From NCBI RefSeq assembly GCF_014851395.1, contig NW_024044459.1, positions 22,706,418 through 22,770,417 on the forward strand: DNA of 64,000 bases, read 5' to 3'. Under the pieces are notes generated by a model. That model was given only the letters and a program-made list of their open reading frames with translations, did not search any database and was not told where the DNA came from. Both the position numbers and the translations under genes were made by a program. Source of the DNA: Micropterus salmoides (lineage: Eukaryota; Chordata; Actinopteri; Centrarchiformes; Centrarchidae). Below, in pieces: positions 32,901-41,180 of this stretch (positions are counted from its first letter, which is position 1; each line of letters begins with the position of its first letter).

Positions 32901-34936
32901 TGAAAGTTTTATTCTTTCTACAAGTTTATTTACAGCATTAAACGTGTATATTGTAATAGGCTGTATATTAACTTATTGGGAGAAAACTGGTAGTTTTGTA
33001 AAATCAGACGTTGAGCATCCCCATATCGCCAAAATGGCATGATCCTTGTTTCGCTGCGAAGCTTCGACTGTGAGATTGAGAGTCAAATCAGGCTCCGCCT
33101 ATCGAAGCATCGAATCTTCGACTATTCGGGGTCAGCTGCTGACTGCTCACCTGAATAGACACCCATGAGGATAGATTTATGCTTAATTGTTTGTATTTTT
33201 AAACAGTATGTTTCACTAGCTCAGATAATGAGGCTAGGGTTTTGGGAGTGTAAACTCCAAATCTAATAGAGCTGGGCAGAGCTGCTAACATTAGCCTAAC
33301 CTCTGATATGGTAGCATGCGGGAATGGCTGTTACACAGTGTTGAATTATTACACAGAGAATGAGGATTTAAAAAACAAAAACAAAACTAACATAACCTGT
33401 AACCACATAAACTAATGCAGTATAAAATGCTGCTGGCCTTGGAAACAAAAAGTATTGAATTTAAGAATCTAATCTAATTTAAGAAGAGGAGCTGTAAAAT
33501 ATCGTAGGTTGTGGTGCCCCTGTTTTTTTATCTGGATACATTTATGTTTTCCTGTATCTCTAGATTTCTGAAGTAAATAATAGGCTAGCAATAAAGCACT
33601 TATCAACTTGTTTATTCATGCAATTTCTGCTGTGGCTGTCTATGCGTCGGGATGCTTGTTCATAATTGTAATGCATTATGCAACCTCAGTGTTTTAAACA
33701 AAGTAAGGCAAACCATTGCCTGGTCGCTGTGCGTTGATATTTTTATTGTTTCTCTGCAGTAAAAAAAAAACTACAACGGTGAATCATTTCTCTATCTTTG
33801 TTGTCAAAGGCTAAATATTCTCTGTATGAATTGACAGGTATTGGTATTTTTGCACATAATCGGGTACATTCGGAGGGCTCCCCTAAAAGTCACAACACTG
33901 CTGAGTAATAATTCTGCGTTAGGGTACTATGTTCAGTACGCTAGTTAGCAAGCCATGCTAACGCTTGTAGTTTACATTGGAGCAGAAATCACTCGTTATA
34001 CTTTTTGGTTATGCAGAATGTAAAAAAGCCACCTTCCAAACTCTTTATAAGCAGAGTATTGCTCTTATTATAGCCCCATGCACACAGCTTGACAGGCCTA
34101 CTGTGCCTAGTTTCTGACAGCAAAGCTATGCATTGCTGTTCATGTCCCATGTGAAACCAAAAGTCAATGTTGACTTATTTTAACATTTGTACATACTTAA
34201 CTGACATAACGTGTACAAAAATTGTGAATCATCGCAACGACAAGAGGTCCTTGAGCAGACAGTCAAAAATGTGCACAAAAAACATTAGGCCGATGGGTTC
34301 AGATTTATGCGAGATTAGCTGCACACAAACACATGATCCCTCCACGTTTACACCTGGCAGAGATAATAAATCATATTTTATGCCTATTTCCTCAAGAAAG
34401 TAAAAGTTCATATTACATACAACGCTGTTCATCACTCACAAATCACTTCTTGAGTTGGTCTTCTTCTCTATTTGTTCATATCTCTCCATCAACAGAGGGC
34501 CCCCCTGTAGACCCACCTGAAGACAGAGTCGCTGTAAGTCACGTATTACTGTTGTACTCCGTCTCGGTTTCTTTGCTGATTGCTTCTGTCAGTTGTTGAC
34601 TGTTAGTGCCTGTTTTTCCTTTTTTTTTTTTCTCTTCTATTTATTTGTGCTACCTGTCTAAAAACACCTGTGCTAGATCTATTGTTCAATGTCAGAAGTA
34701 ATTGAATGAACCAACACAAACAGTACTTTAGAAAATCTGCCTGTGGTCTAAATCATCTGGTGTGGTGTGTATTGTGTGTGTTTGCCCGTGTTTGTCTCTT
34801 CTAGGAGGTGTATAACTCTGTTCTTGCATTGTGCAGGTGTACGTGGTGGTTGGCATTGCTGCTGTCGCATTCACGGGTTTCCTTCTAATGCTAGTTATTC
34901 TCAAGTTTGGAGGAAACTCCAAGTTTGGCATCAAAG
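14158..34936 (+). CDS. ntrk2: ntrk2, TrkB neurotrophin receptor, 5' part (13 coding exons)
   Basis: Receptor tyrosine kinase for BDNF and NT-4, acting at the surface of neurons. Joined exons (listed separately) give 455 codons in one frame. Order: signal peptide with a Trp run (about 1-45), LRR N-cap Cys cluster ACPPPCSCSSTRISC, LRRs, C-cap (CSCENMWIKLWLEKE), Ig1 (LSCTSSG..W to ISCIAENIVGE), Ig2 (DHHWCIPFSV, EYHGCLQLDNPTH), stalk, and transmembrane helix (about 423-446) ending NSKFGIKG. The DHHWCIPF and EYHGCLQLDNPTH blocks and the helix start VYVVVGIAA are TrkB-like; TrkA and TrkC differ there. LRR exons of 75, 72 and 69 nt match the Trk gene plan. The juxtamembrane and kinase exons are not in the window. 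Paralogue (a or b) unresolved. Confidence 0.95.
14415..17343 (+). other. ntrk2 intron 1
   Basis: 2.9-kb intron, gtgagt...ctgacag. It contains a (TG)n run at 14939-14972; no other feature was seen. Confidence 0.85.
14939..14972. repeat. (TG)n microsatellite
   Basis: About 17 uninterrupted TG units in ntrk2 intron 1. Confidence 0.95.
17344..17418 (+). CDS. ntrk2: ntrk2 coding exon 2: first LRR
   Basis: 75 nt, phase 2 to 2, acceptor ctgacag, donor gtaagt. Encodes IYIANQSSFSSINDKDLQ and HYKNLRNL, corresponding to the IYIANQ..L..IN... block of TrkB. NQS is a sequon. The symmetric phase means the exon can be skipped without a frame change. Confidence 0.95.
17419..19770 (+). other. ntrk2 intron 2
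   Basis: 2.35-kb intron, gtaagt...tgtgtcag. It carries one inverted-repeat element (18258-18630). Nothing else supported. Confidence 0.85.
18258..18630. mobile_element. Non-autonomous inverted-repeat element (family B)
   Basis: The left end TTAAAAGTAGGGTATGTGAA with TCTGGAGAAA and the right end CTTTCTCCAGAATCGCACCT with TTAA are imperfect inverted repeats. An internal block (TTGATATTTG..., ACCCCTCCCTTCAGTGCTCT) recurs at 61522-61580. No coding capacity. Size and structure fit a MITE in an ntrk2 intron. Confidence 0.7.
19771..19842 (+). CDS. ntrk2: ntrk2 coding exon 3: second LRR
   Basis: 72 nt, phase 2 to 2, acceptor tgtgtcag, donor gtaagt. Encodes TVTNSRLTYVSKLAFENN and IKLQYL, the LTIVDSGLKFV..AF..N..LQ block of TrkB. 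Confidence 0.95.
19843..20335 (+). other. ntrk2 intron 3
   Basis: 493-bp intron, gtaagt...tttccag; nothing notable inside. Confidence 0.85.
20336..20404 (+). CDS. ntrk2: ntrk2 coding exon 4: third LRR
   Basis: 69 nt, phase 2 to 2, acceptor tttccag, donor gtgagt. Encodes NLKDNNLSSLSWRIFRHLNI then SYL. Two sequons (NLS, NIS). The leucine spacing fits an LRR with the short length usual for this Trk exon. Confidence 0.95.
20405..21239 (+). other. ntrk2 intron 4
   Basis: 835-bp intron, gtgagt...tgtgtag. The 3' end is a (TG)11 run in place of a normal polypyrimidine tract (see the repeat entry at 21215-21236). Confidence 0.85.
21215..21236. repeat. (TG)11 at the exon 5 acceptor
   Basis: TG repeat running straight into the TAG acceptor of ntrk2 exon 5. 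The only pyrimidine-rich DNA is further upstream (TCACTTTTCTTGACGGTTCTT). UG repeats next to acceptors are bound by TDP-43 and CELF proteins, as in CFTR. Confidence 0.95.
21240..21388 (+). CDS. ntrk2: ntrk2 coding exon 5: LRR C-cap
   Basis: 149 nt, phase 2 to 1, acceptor tgtgtag, donor gtgagg. Encodes ILSGNPLHCSCENMWIKLWL through LHCIEDGGGRKQLSKLELPN to C/G. The Cys pattern CSC..C..C matches the TrkB C-cap (CSCDIMWIKTLQE...YCLNE...NC). It ends at the NCG junction usual for this exon. Confidence 0.96.
21397..21420. repeat. (AC)12 directly after the exon 5 donor
   Basis: Starts 8 nt downstream of the exon 5 donor GT. It is complementary to the (TG)11 run directly before the same exon. CA repeats near donors are hnRNP L sites. 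Confidence 0.95.
26465..27150. repeat. Dispersed non-coding repeat in intron 5
   Basis: The left part (TTACTGAAGTAAAAGTACTA) and right part (AAAAGTAAAGTACAAGTGCC, GTACAGATTAATGTGCTTAG then TTACAG) are inverted with respect to each other. They resemble the 'AAGTAC...CTTAGTTAC' elements common in fish introns. Edges are approximate and the superfamily is not assigned. Confidence 0.5.
27569..27591. repeat. (TG)n microsatellite
   Basis: Short TG run within ntrk2 intron 5. Confidence 0.9.
28486..28619 (+). CDS. ntrk2: ntrk2 coding exon 6: first half of Ig1
   Basis: 134 nt, phase 1 to 0, acceptor tgtatgtag after a long CT-rich tract, donor gtaagg. Encodes GLPTANLNPSKVTLMEGENL, ALSCTSSGVPSPELIWKM, ALVTAYV: the first Ig Cys and the core Trp are present. 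The part after the Trp is shorter than in mammals, where this loop carries extra residues. Confidence 0.92.
28626..28670. repeat. CA-rich repeat just after the exon 6 donor
   Basis: CACACA run interrupted by GGAAACACACACGGAAACACA, beginning about 6 nt after the donor of ntrk2 exon 6. This is the second exon in this gene with a CA repeat directly downstream. Confidence 0.9.
28961..29093 (+). CDS. ntrk2: ntrk2 coding exon 7: second half of Ig1
   Basis: 133 nt, phase 0 to 1, acceptor tcactcag, donor gtatgt. Encodes IEASAQSSVLRLSNLSSMDH, NSKISCIAENIVGENESALL and LDILF. The second Ig Cys lies in the TrkB-type motif ISC(I/V)AEN(I/L)VGE. Sequons at NLS and NES. Confidence 0.95.
29350..29421 (+). 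CDS. ntrk2: ntrk2 coding exon 8: start of Ig2
   Basis: 72 nt, phase 1 to 1, acceptor ctctcag, donor gtatat. Encodes PPKITKLSDAIPDHHWCIPF then SVS. The DHHWCIPF block, part of the ligand-binding Ig2 domain, is a TrkB hallmark. Confidence 0.96.
29602..29829 (+). CDS. ntrk2: ntrk2 coding exon 9: main part of Ig2, neurotrophin-binding domain
   Basis: 228 nt, phase 1 to 1, acceptor ttttccag, donor gtgagg. Encodes GNPEPNLQWYLDGEEVMEGV, YITTMIHDITEREYHGCLQL, DNPTHLNNGRYTLVATNQFG and RDQKEVEAHFMRKPWD. The EYHGCLQLDNPTH.NNG.YTL block is nearly invariant in TrkB. In the family the Ig2 (D5) domain makes the main contacts with BDNF and NT-4. Confidence 0.97.
29830..30319 (+). other. ntrk2 intron 9
   Basis: 490-bp AT-rich intron, gtgagg...tgtgcag; nothing notable. 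Confidence 0.8.
30320..30346 (+). CDS. ntrk2: ntrk2 coding exon 10: 27-nt stalk exon
   Basis: Phase 1 to 1, acceptor tgtgcag, donor gtgagt. Encodes GSEKDPFYY in the stalk between Ig2 and the membrane. The acidic/aromatic sequence resembles the corresponding TrkB/TrkC stalk exons (DPDVYEYE, DNFILFD). The symmetric phase makes it a possible cassette exon. Confidence 0.85.
30347..30848 (+). other. ntrk2 intron 10
   Basis: 502-bp intron ending in a strong CT-rich tract and ctcctgcag. Confidence 0.75.
30849..30860 (+). CDS. ntrk2: ntrk2 coding exon 11: 12-nt micro-exon
   Basis: ATCTAACCACAG, with acceptor ctcctgcag after a 60-nt CT-rich tract and donor gtagtg. Phase 1 to 1; it adds D-L-T-T between YY and EGPP. 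Skipping it leaves the frame intact, since exon 12 also accepts phase 1. Support comes from the near-ideal acceptor, the correct phase, and the position in the stalk; there is no transcript to confirm it. Confidence 0.65.
31850..32230. repeat. Degenerate tandem repeat, ~193-bp unit, two copies
   Basis: The first unit contains GGAGACTGAAATTACAGTTA, GAGATCTCATCTTTTGATCA and GTCAATTTGAGAAAACTGAG. The second, about 193 bp on, contains GGAGACTTAAATTAGACTTA, GAGATCTCTTGTTTTGATCA and TGAATTTGAGAAGTGGGAG. The upstream sequence 31500-31620 has weaker similarity. Confidence 0.6.
32360..33142. mobile_element. hAT-like non-autonomous inverted-repeat element
   Basis: The left end TAGGGCTGTCCCCGACTAAG and the right end (reverse complement TCAGCAGCTGACCCCGAATA) are imperfect inverted repeats. 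Inner CGAATAGTCGA-type repeats are mirrored on the two sides. The flanks carry 8-bp near-duplications CTGCTCAG (32352-32359) and CTGCTCAC (33143-33150), the target length for hAT elements. The 783-bp interior has no transposase. Confidence 0.65.
34496..34533 (+). CDS. ntrk2: ntrk2 coding exon 12: stalk
   Basis: 38 nt, phase 1 to 0, acceptor tcaacag, donor gtaagt. Encodes EGPPVDPPEDRVA, a proline/acid-rich stalk leading to the membrane helix. This region is much shorter than in mammalian TrkB and resembles the TrkC stalk (PTPPITV..PEED). Confidence 0.85.
34837..34936 (+). CDS. ntrk2: ntrk2 coding exon 13: transmembrane segment
   Basis: 100 nt, phase 0 to 1, acceptor ttgtgcag, donor gtaaga. 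Encodes VYVVVGIAAVAFTGFLLMLV, ILKFGGNSKFGIK and the first base of G: a ~24-residue helix followed by a basic stop-transfer segment. It matches the TrkB transmembrane exon in length and phase (HSKFGMKG end in birds and mammals). Alternative splicing in the family switches here between truncated and kinase forms. Confidence 0.95.
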
Positions 34937-35476
34937 GTAAGACTCCTGCCTTTTATCTGCACTGGTGGTTTCCATCCTCTGGTAAAGGAGAATACAGAAT
35001 TAATCCCCAAATAATTTGGGATTTGTCTAATTTGTTGTTTGTGATTGTTCAGATCAAAGCTTTTGACTATTAAAGTGTAACATGGATGGCTTTATGGATA
35101 CATCATAAACACATTTCAAAAGATTTGATCCAAAATAGCAAAGTTAAAAACTAATTGGAACCTGAACTCAGTTCCAAATTGACATGTATTTTAATACAGA
35201 GGCACGCAGGGGACAACTAAATCAAGTTATTTATGATTTCTTATTCTGTTAAACAATTAAACTGGTCTGTATTGTTTTAATTATAACCAAACAAAAAACA
35301 TTTAGCACACATAATGCAGATGTTTAATCTAATACAATTACAAGTGTAACTTTTTGATGATACATGTCAGCTTACCTAAATGTCAGATTGCACCTCTAAC
35401 TGCATTTTGAAAAATAAATTTCCTCTTTCTTGGATTAAAAATTGTTGCTCTAGTTTTTTTTTTTTATTGTTGCCAG

Positions 35477-35521
35477 TTAAGCTTCTGTCGGCACAAGTGG
35501 TTAACGGGAGTCCTGCCGAAG
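35477..35521 (+). other. Candidate 45-nt cassette exon after the ntrk2 transmembrane exon
   Basis: The acceptor (12-T tract, then TTGTTGCCAG) and donor GTACCA frame 45 nt that fit phase 1 to 1. They would insert V-KLLSAQVVNGSPAE after the KFGIK segment. No known TrkB counterpart; this could be a chance splice-site pair. Confidence 0.2.
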
Positions 35522-36027
35522 GTACCAACAGCATAGAGTTTTGATTTCTAAACCTTTCTTCCTGTAATTTCTTTAATGTTGTCTTCACTCTAACCTTGGA
35601 GTCGCTGTAGCTCCGTTAAGGCAGAAGTTTAAATCCAGTTTTAGTACTCGTACAGAATATTATGGGGGATATATTTGACGTTTTCCTTGCAGTGGTTATT
35701 TCAGCTCAAAGGGTGATAATCTGAGGCCAAGACGGGATAGCTACATTTATGATGTTATAAGAAACAAAACTGTTCCATGAATTAATGGGCGCTAAAATTC
35801 TGGTGTGTGGTTGCACGCTATCCAGATCTCATTTAATGCGCAGACCATCACGTATCCATGAATCCATCCAGTTCAGGTGGAAACAGCTGCTGTCTGAAGG
35901 AGGTTCAGCGGGTCTCAGTGCCGCTGGTGAATAACATGCATGCTGACTAAACTGAACTGTTGTAGTCTTTGTCATGTTGATGTAAAACTGCTGTGGTAGC
36001 CATTGTTGAAGCTTCCCCTCCCTCATT

Positions 36028-36051
36028 CACACACACACACACACACACACA
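36028..36051. repeat. (AC)n microsatellite
   Basis: About 12 AC units. Confidence 0.95.
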
Positions 36052-36879
36052 TATTTACCATTTATCTTGATTTATCACACAGTTTTCAAACAGCATGACT
36101 TCTGCAATGGCTACAAGTGTAACTAATCTACTGCCTCTTGTAGTATGTGTCATACTGACTTACTAGAACTTATTTATCTCTGTTTTGCTCCTTTTAATGC
36201 TTGGCTGATATTTTCCTCATTCTTTGTGAATGATAACCACACTTCCATCAGTCCTCCCCTTTCTACATAGGCAATATAACGATGGTTATTGTTCAAATAT
36301 AGACATGTTATATGTGCAGCTAAAGAGCTGTAAGCTGACAGGCTTTCATCTTTTATTTCCGTTGGCTCATTTGTTGTTGTAGAAGTGATTCAAGTTCAGT
36401 AGATTCAGCTGTGTGAAAATCCCCGAATACAGAAGCAGGGTGTAGTTGTTTTCTGTGCCTTCCGTTCAGTTGAGTTTGGCTGAAAAAACATAAAGCATTC
36501 ACGGTAAGCAACCCAAGGATTCACTATCCTAAGAAAGCATTTGTTGCTGTTTAAAGATACAGTTGTTTTAGGAGGATATACATTTTTGGCACTGCTTGAA
36601 CTATTCACATTTGATGCAGAGGTGAAAGTCCACATTTGACATTCAAATTAGCAAACCAAAGAGTGAATGCTAATGTGGTGACAGACTGAATAAATGTATG
36701 TTACTATGTGCCTGTGGATGTGTGTATGTGACTTTCGGTTGCACTGTTGAAGTGCAGTATTCTGGCAGTGATTGATTTATGACCCCCCAGAGAGGAACAG
36801 TGCAAGAGAGATGGAGCAGCTAGTATATACATGTGTGTTTGTATTTATAGTCTTGAGTGTGTTTTTTTCTCTTCTCCAG

Positions 36880-36953
36880 GAGAGGTGACTGAGGTTGCTC
36901 TGAAAGAAATGATCTCTGTAATGTCTCTTACCGTCCTCTATCTGGATCTGTAG
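36880..36953 (+). other. Candidate alternative terminal exon of ntrk2 (23-residue tail)
   Basis: The acceptor GTTTTTTTCTCTTCTCCAG, joined in phase 1 to exon 13, gives KG-EVTEVALKEMISVMSLTVLYLDL-stop. No AATAAA directly follows. It lies where a truncated-receptor (T1-like) exon is expected but does not resemble the mammalian T1 tail. Confidence 0.2.
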
Positions 36954-37917
36954 TTGTGTGTATGTGTGTTTTCTTGTAAGTCTAAGCATTTTTGCACATG
37001 TGTGCGCTTCCATTTGTGTGTAGGATGTTAGGTCACATTACGGTTTTCCCCTTCTGATTGCTCCCCTTGGGTCTTCATCCTTCTCTCTTTCCACTGTCGA
37101 TTTCCTCTCCCCACGCGGTCCCGTCCTTATGCTCCACATACATCCAGATGTATGTGCCCTGCAGCATGTTGACACTGAGCGTGTGGGGAGAAAGACTGAG
37201 AGATAGTGGTGTCAGTATGAACAGCAGAGTCAGACAGAGAGTCGGAGAACTGTGAGTAATCCACAGTTGTGCCCACATTACCGCTGTTTGTGTAAAACCT
37301 CTGCATTTTTCCTATACCGGACCGATGATCAAAGTTCATCTCAACAACAGAAATATAACCACAGATGGTAGCACACTACCAGTGCTAATCAAAAACAAAC
37401 AGCACCTTCTCATGGCAACATGGTTTTCCAAATCATAAACACGTGCTCGCAGATGCACAAACGCCCCCTGCATGAGCACAGTCAGTGGTGACGATTATGA
37501 TGAACTTGTCATCCAAAAGTGTGAAGAGCTTGTTAGGCCTTGTACTGTACTGAACAGGTGTGCATGAGAAAAGCTCAACTCACCTCACTGACTCTGGATG
37601 ATGTCGCAGTCCGTCTCTTTCTGAGAGTCGAGTAAAAAGCTGTAGCTGGTGTACATTATTTATATTGACTGCATTATTCTGCTCCTTTCTCATCAATAAA
37701 CATGGGCAACATTTGGTGCAGGTTACTTCTCACCATCTCCTCGCTGCTTCTTGACACACACAGACAGGATGGCAATTTCAAATACTCTATGTAGTTGTGT
37801 GTGAGTCTGACTTGCAGATGTGAGTAACTGAAACATATACCATGCGGATAGCGATAGTGTTGAGAGAGCAAATGTAGATTTTGCAGAGCAGAAATACTGG
37901 ATTTTCAAACACACTTT

Positions 37918-38336
37918 TACTCGCAACTCGTCACATATGGACACTTGGTCAAGACCCTTTGGCATCACTTTTTAATGCCCTGGTTACCCCCTTTAGCTTT
38001 GTTTCGTGATGTTTAGGGCTCCTAGGAAAGTTACACTTTCGATACTAAGTACTTGTTAACGTTGCGAAACACTGCAATTTTGAAATTGCACGTTGTTAAT
38101 GTTTTTAACGTTCCTGGTTGAAAGTCTGGTTTCTGGCCCACCACCCGCCCAAACCACCTCCTTACTTTGACTTTTACGTTAAATATCCTACACCTACCTT
38201 CAGCCTTCAAAAGTGACGCTTCAGGGCTTTCCCTAGCCCGTGGAAGTATGACGCTATGGGGCTCCCCAGTGCGTTACAAACTCACACCAACGGGTCTTGA
38301 CAAAGCGTCAATATGTGACAACTTGGGAGCGAGGTT
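37918..38336. mobile_element. Inverted-repeat element (family A), complete copy
   Basis: The left end ACTCGCAACTCGTCACATAT then GGACACTTGGTCAAGACCC is mirrored at the right by GGGTCTTGACAAAGCGTCAA then TATGTGACAACTTGGGAGCG. Interior about 340 bp, non-coding. Related copies at 40756-41180 and 12113-12440. Confidence 0.75.
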
Positions 38337-40162
38337 GGATTATCATGGCTGCCTCCTGTATTATCTAATGTTTTGGCCACTTGGAAGCAGCACAACAAGC
38401 TGTAAACACATATTATCACCCTACAAAGTTATTGCTGTTGGAAATGACACTGATTAAAGTGGTAAGAGTGAACCAAAACAGTGAAATTAAAAACAAACAG
38501 ATGGCAAAAGTCTGAGGGCGATCTCAATTGTTAATCTAAATTTACTGATTATCGCAGCTTTAAGTTCTGCTTCATCCTCATCATTTCAAAGAGATGACAA
38601 CTGTTTTAAAGGAGCAGTAGCATTACAGTTTCTTCTTCCGCAGCCCTTATGCAATGGGGCCAAATGGAATTGGAAATGGAAAAATCACACATTTCAAAAA
38701 CTTTGAACACAGTTTCTCTGAATAATCCTGAGATCTCACTGTGAACATTTTGTAGTGAGTTCTTAAATAAAGAATCACTGAGAACAGTGAAGTGTGTGTT
38801 ATTCAGAGGAACCGGAGCATTGTTTCTGGATAGACTTGTTCCTAGAATCCATGTACACAGCACAGCCAATAAGACCAGAAACCACATAATTTGTTAGCTG
38901 CTTAAAAGTTCAAAAGAGTAGTATTTTGATTTATACCTGAAATTCCTCTTGTACTTTTAGTGGGTGAGCTTTCTCACAAATTAAGCTAAATCTATCTGAT
39001 CAATACAGCCTTCCATTCCCAGAGAGAAAGCAAACCAAGTTTGGTAAGACTGCCTCAGGAAGCAGCTACCCCAACTGAGTCTGGGTCCAAAATACCACAC
39101 CAAGGCTACATTTCACCTAACAACATTTGGAGCTGTATCCTGGATGAGTCCCCTCTGCCACAAATTGGCTCACAAGGATGGTAATCTTGTGAACTTCAAG
39201 TGCCAGCAGCTGTTATTTAAACTGAAGTATTTAAAAATAATAATAATATCAGTACTGGAGGTTTGTTATATCAGTGGAACATGAAGTGCATGGACAAGTG
39301 AAAGATGTTAGTTATTTATTCAAGAAGCTTTAATAAAATTCAAAAAGATTTATTTTGTGAGAGAGATCAGATGTTGAGTGAATGTCGCAGGCTGCAGAAA
39401 TGAAAAACTAAAACCCAGAGATGTGGACCCTGAGAAACAGAAAGAGTGATTGCAGGCTGGCTGCAGTTTCCACAAAATTACATATAACAACCCTTCCAAA
39501 CTGACAGCAGACTCTCAAATGAAAGAAAGTAGATCAGGCAGTGCAGGCAGAGAGGGAAGGACGTAGCAGCATCTATATGCGTTCATGCCCTTGAAGCACC
39601 TGTAGGGAGGGAAGCGTCAACATAAACCTGAGCTCTGATGAAGGAAAAAAGACGGAAATGTCAAGACAGGAGAAAAAAAGGAGTGATTGAAAGTAAAACA
39701 GTAAATGTGAAGTGAAGAAAGTGAGAGACAGATGGAGAGGAAGAGACAGCGAATGCTAAAATTGACATTTGACAAGAAGCAAGAGCGAGAAAAACAGAGA
39801 GAAAGCCAGCGAGGAAGCACGAAAGAAGAAGTCATAGTCATAGCTAGAAAGCAGATGTTAAAAGCTGAGATAGAGCAAGGCAAAGAGAAACTGAGAGAAA
39901 GTCCTCTCTTGTCCACTTATCAATGATTCATCATTAGTGCAGGTTTTAGTTTTCTCCTTTTTTGGTGGAGTTACACACCTCCATCTCTCTCTCTCTCTCT
40001 CTCTCTCACATGCACACACAGCTTCTCACTGCTGATCGATCGATATGACACCCTCAAGGTCAGTAGAGCTCTATTCTAGGCCCGAGGCTCAACAGAGCAT
40101 GCCCAGCATACTACTACCTCCTCCTCCTCCTCTTCTTCTTCCTCCCCCTCTTCCTCCCCCAG

Positions 40163-40384
40163 GAAAGCAGCTTATGCCTCCAGCTCTTGAGGTTTTTGAC
40201 GAACACTACTCACGCACCGAACTTTTTCAAAGGAGGCAAAAACTGAATGAGTTGAAACACAAAGTGAAAAGCCTAAAAAAAGCAATGGATGATTCTGTAT
40301 TTAGACTAGGCTTGAGTATCGACTGACTGAAATGTGTCAGTACCACTGTACTATCAAAATGTGGAATTTCTTGATTTAAATAAA
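40163..40384 (+). other. Candidate alternative terminal exon with poly(A) signal
   Basis: A 40-nt pure C/T tract ending CCCCCAG precedes a frame that, in phase 1 with exon 13, encodes GKQLMPPALEVFDEHYSRTE, LFQRRQKLNELKHKVKSLKK and AMDDSVFRLGLSID before a TGA at 40324-40326. AATAAA follows about 50 nt later. The tail is basic and heptad-like. It has no known relative and could be chance, but it is the best-formed terminal-exon candidate in the intron. Confidence 0.2.
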
Positions 40385-40755
40385 TATATTGGTTGAAGAT
40401 GCGATGTGTAGTTTTCAGCGGCCCCTAGCAGTGCAGTTTTAAGATTGCAACCAGGCGTGTACTGGTACACATGCTCAGCTCGAACTCATGAGTGAGCAAA
40501 ATCCGAAACACAACGGCTTTCATACAGATTTCCCACAATAAATGCGGAAATAATGGCATGCTGGCTGTGAAGGACCTTTTCTGGCTCAGCCAGATCAACC
40601 TTCCTTTCTGACTCCGTAGCGTTACCTATCTGACAGTGCAGTGAGCCGGGATATTGTCACAATAGCTCACCTGTCTGCTTTTCTGGAACCAAACTTATTT
40701 GTGTATCTTTCACCGGAGGCTCGGCAATGTGAGCACAGCTAAATGTCAACACGTT

Positions 40756-41180
40756 CTCACTCCCAACTTGTCACATATTGACGCTTGGTCAAGGCCCTTT
40801 GGCGTAATTTTTAGATATTTAGGGCTCCACGGTCAAGTTAGCAATGCTTAGCAACAATAAATGCAATTTTGGGTAAAGTTAGCAACAATAAATATGCCAC
40901 GTCTGGTTAGACTTTCAAAATAAAACTCTGTTGTTATTAAAGTTGTGAAACATTGCAATTTGATTAGGTTTAGGCAACAAAACTACTTTGTTAGGGTTAG
41001 GAAAAGATCATGGTTTGGGTTAAAATAACTACGTATGTCAATTAACGTCTAAGTTAACTAATGTCACTTGCATAACTTTCGCAATTTACGTAACTTAAAA
41101 ACATTTAATGTTGACTTTTTATTTCACACCGGACACGAACACAGGTCTCCTGGTTCCAAGTCCAGGTTCTGAATATTATA
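40756..41180 (+). mobile_element. Inverted-repeat element (family A), plus-orientation copy
   Basis: Begins CTCACTCCCAACTTGTCACA, then TTGACGCTTGGTCAAGGCCC. It contains AGGTTTAGGCAACAAAACTA and AGGAAAAGATCATGGTTTGG, and ends near CGAACACAGGTCTCCTGG. The right inverted repeat is missing or diverged. Confidence 0.7.

Larger units (their letters stand above)
30861..34495 (+). other. ntrk2 intron 11
   Basis: 3.6-kb intron holding a degenerate ~193-bp tandem repeat (31850-32230) and a hAT-like inverted-repeat element (32360-33142). Confidence 0.75.

Noticed and set aside
34937..35073. Read-through of exon 13 into intron 13 giving a tail KTPAFYLHWWFPSSGKGEYR and on to a stop
   Set aside because: The GTAAGA donor is strong and its position matches the conserved exon end; intron retention is possible but nothing in the sequence favours it.
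37058..37278. Open frames on both strands near 37058-37340
   Set aside because: They overlap each other on opposite strands, have biased composition and no recognisable motif.
40045..40326. A stand-alone 93-residue gene with a leucine/proline run
   Set aside because: The first half is a translated C/T tract and no promoter or homologue is visible; only the part after the splice-like AG is kept, as a low-confidence exon candidate.
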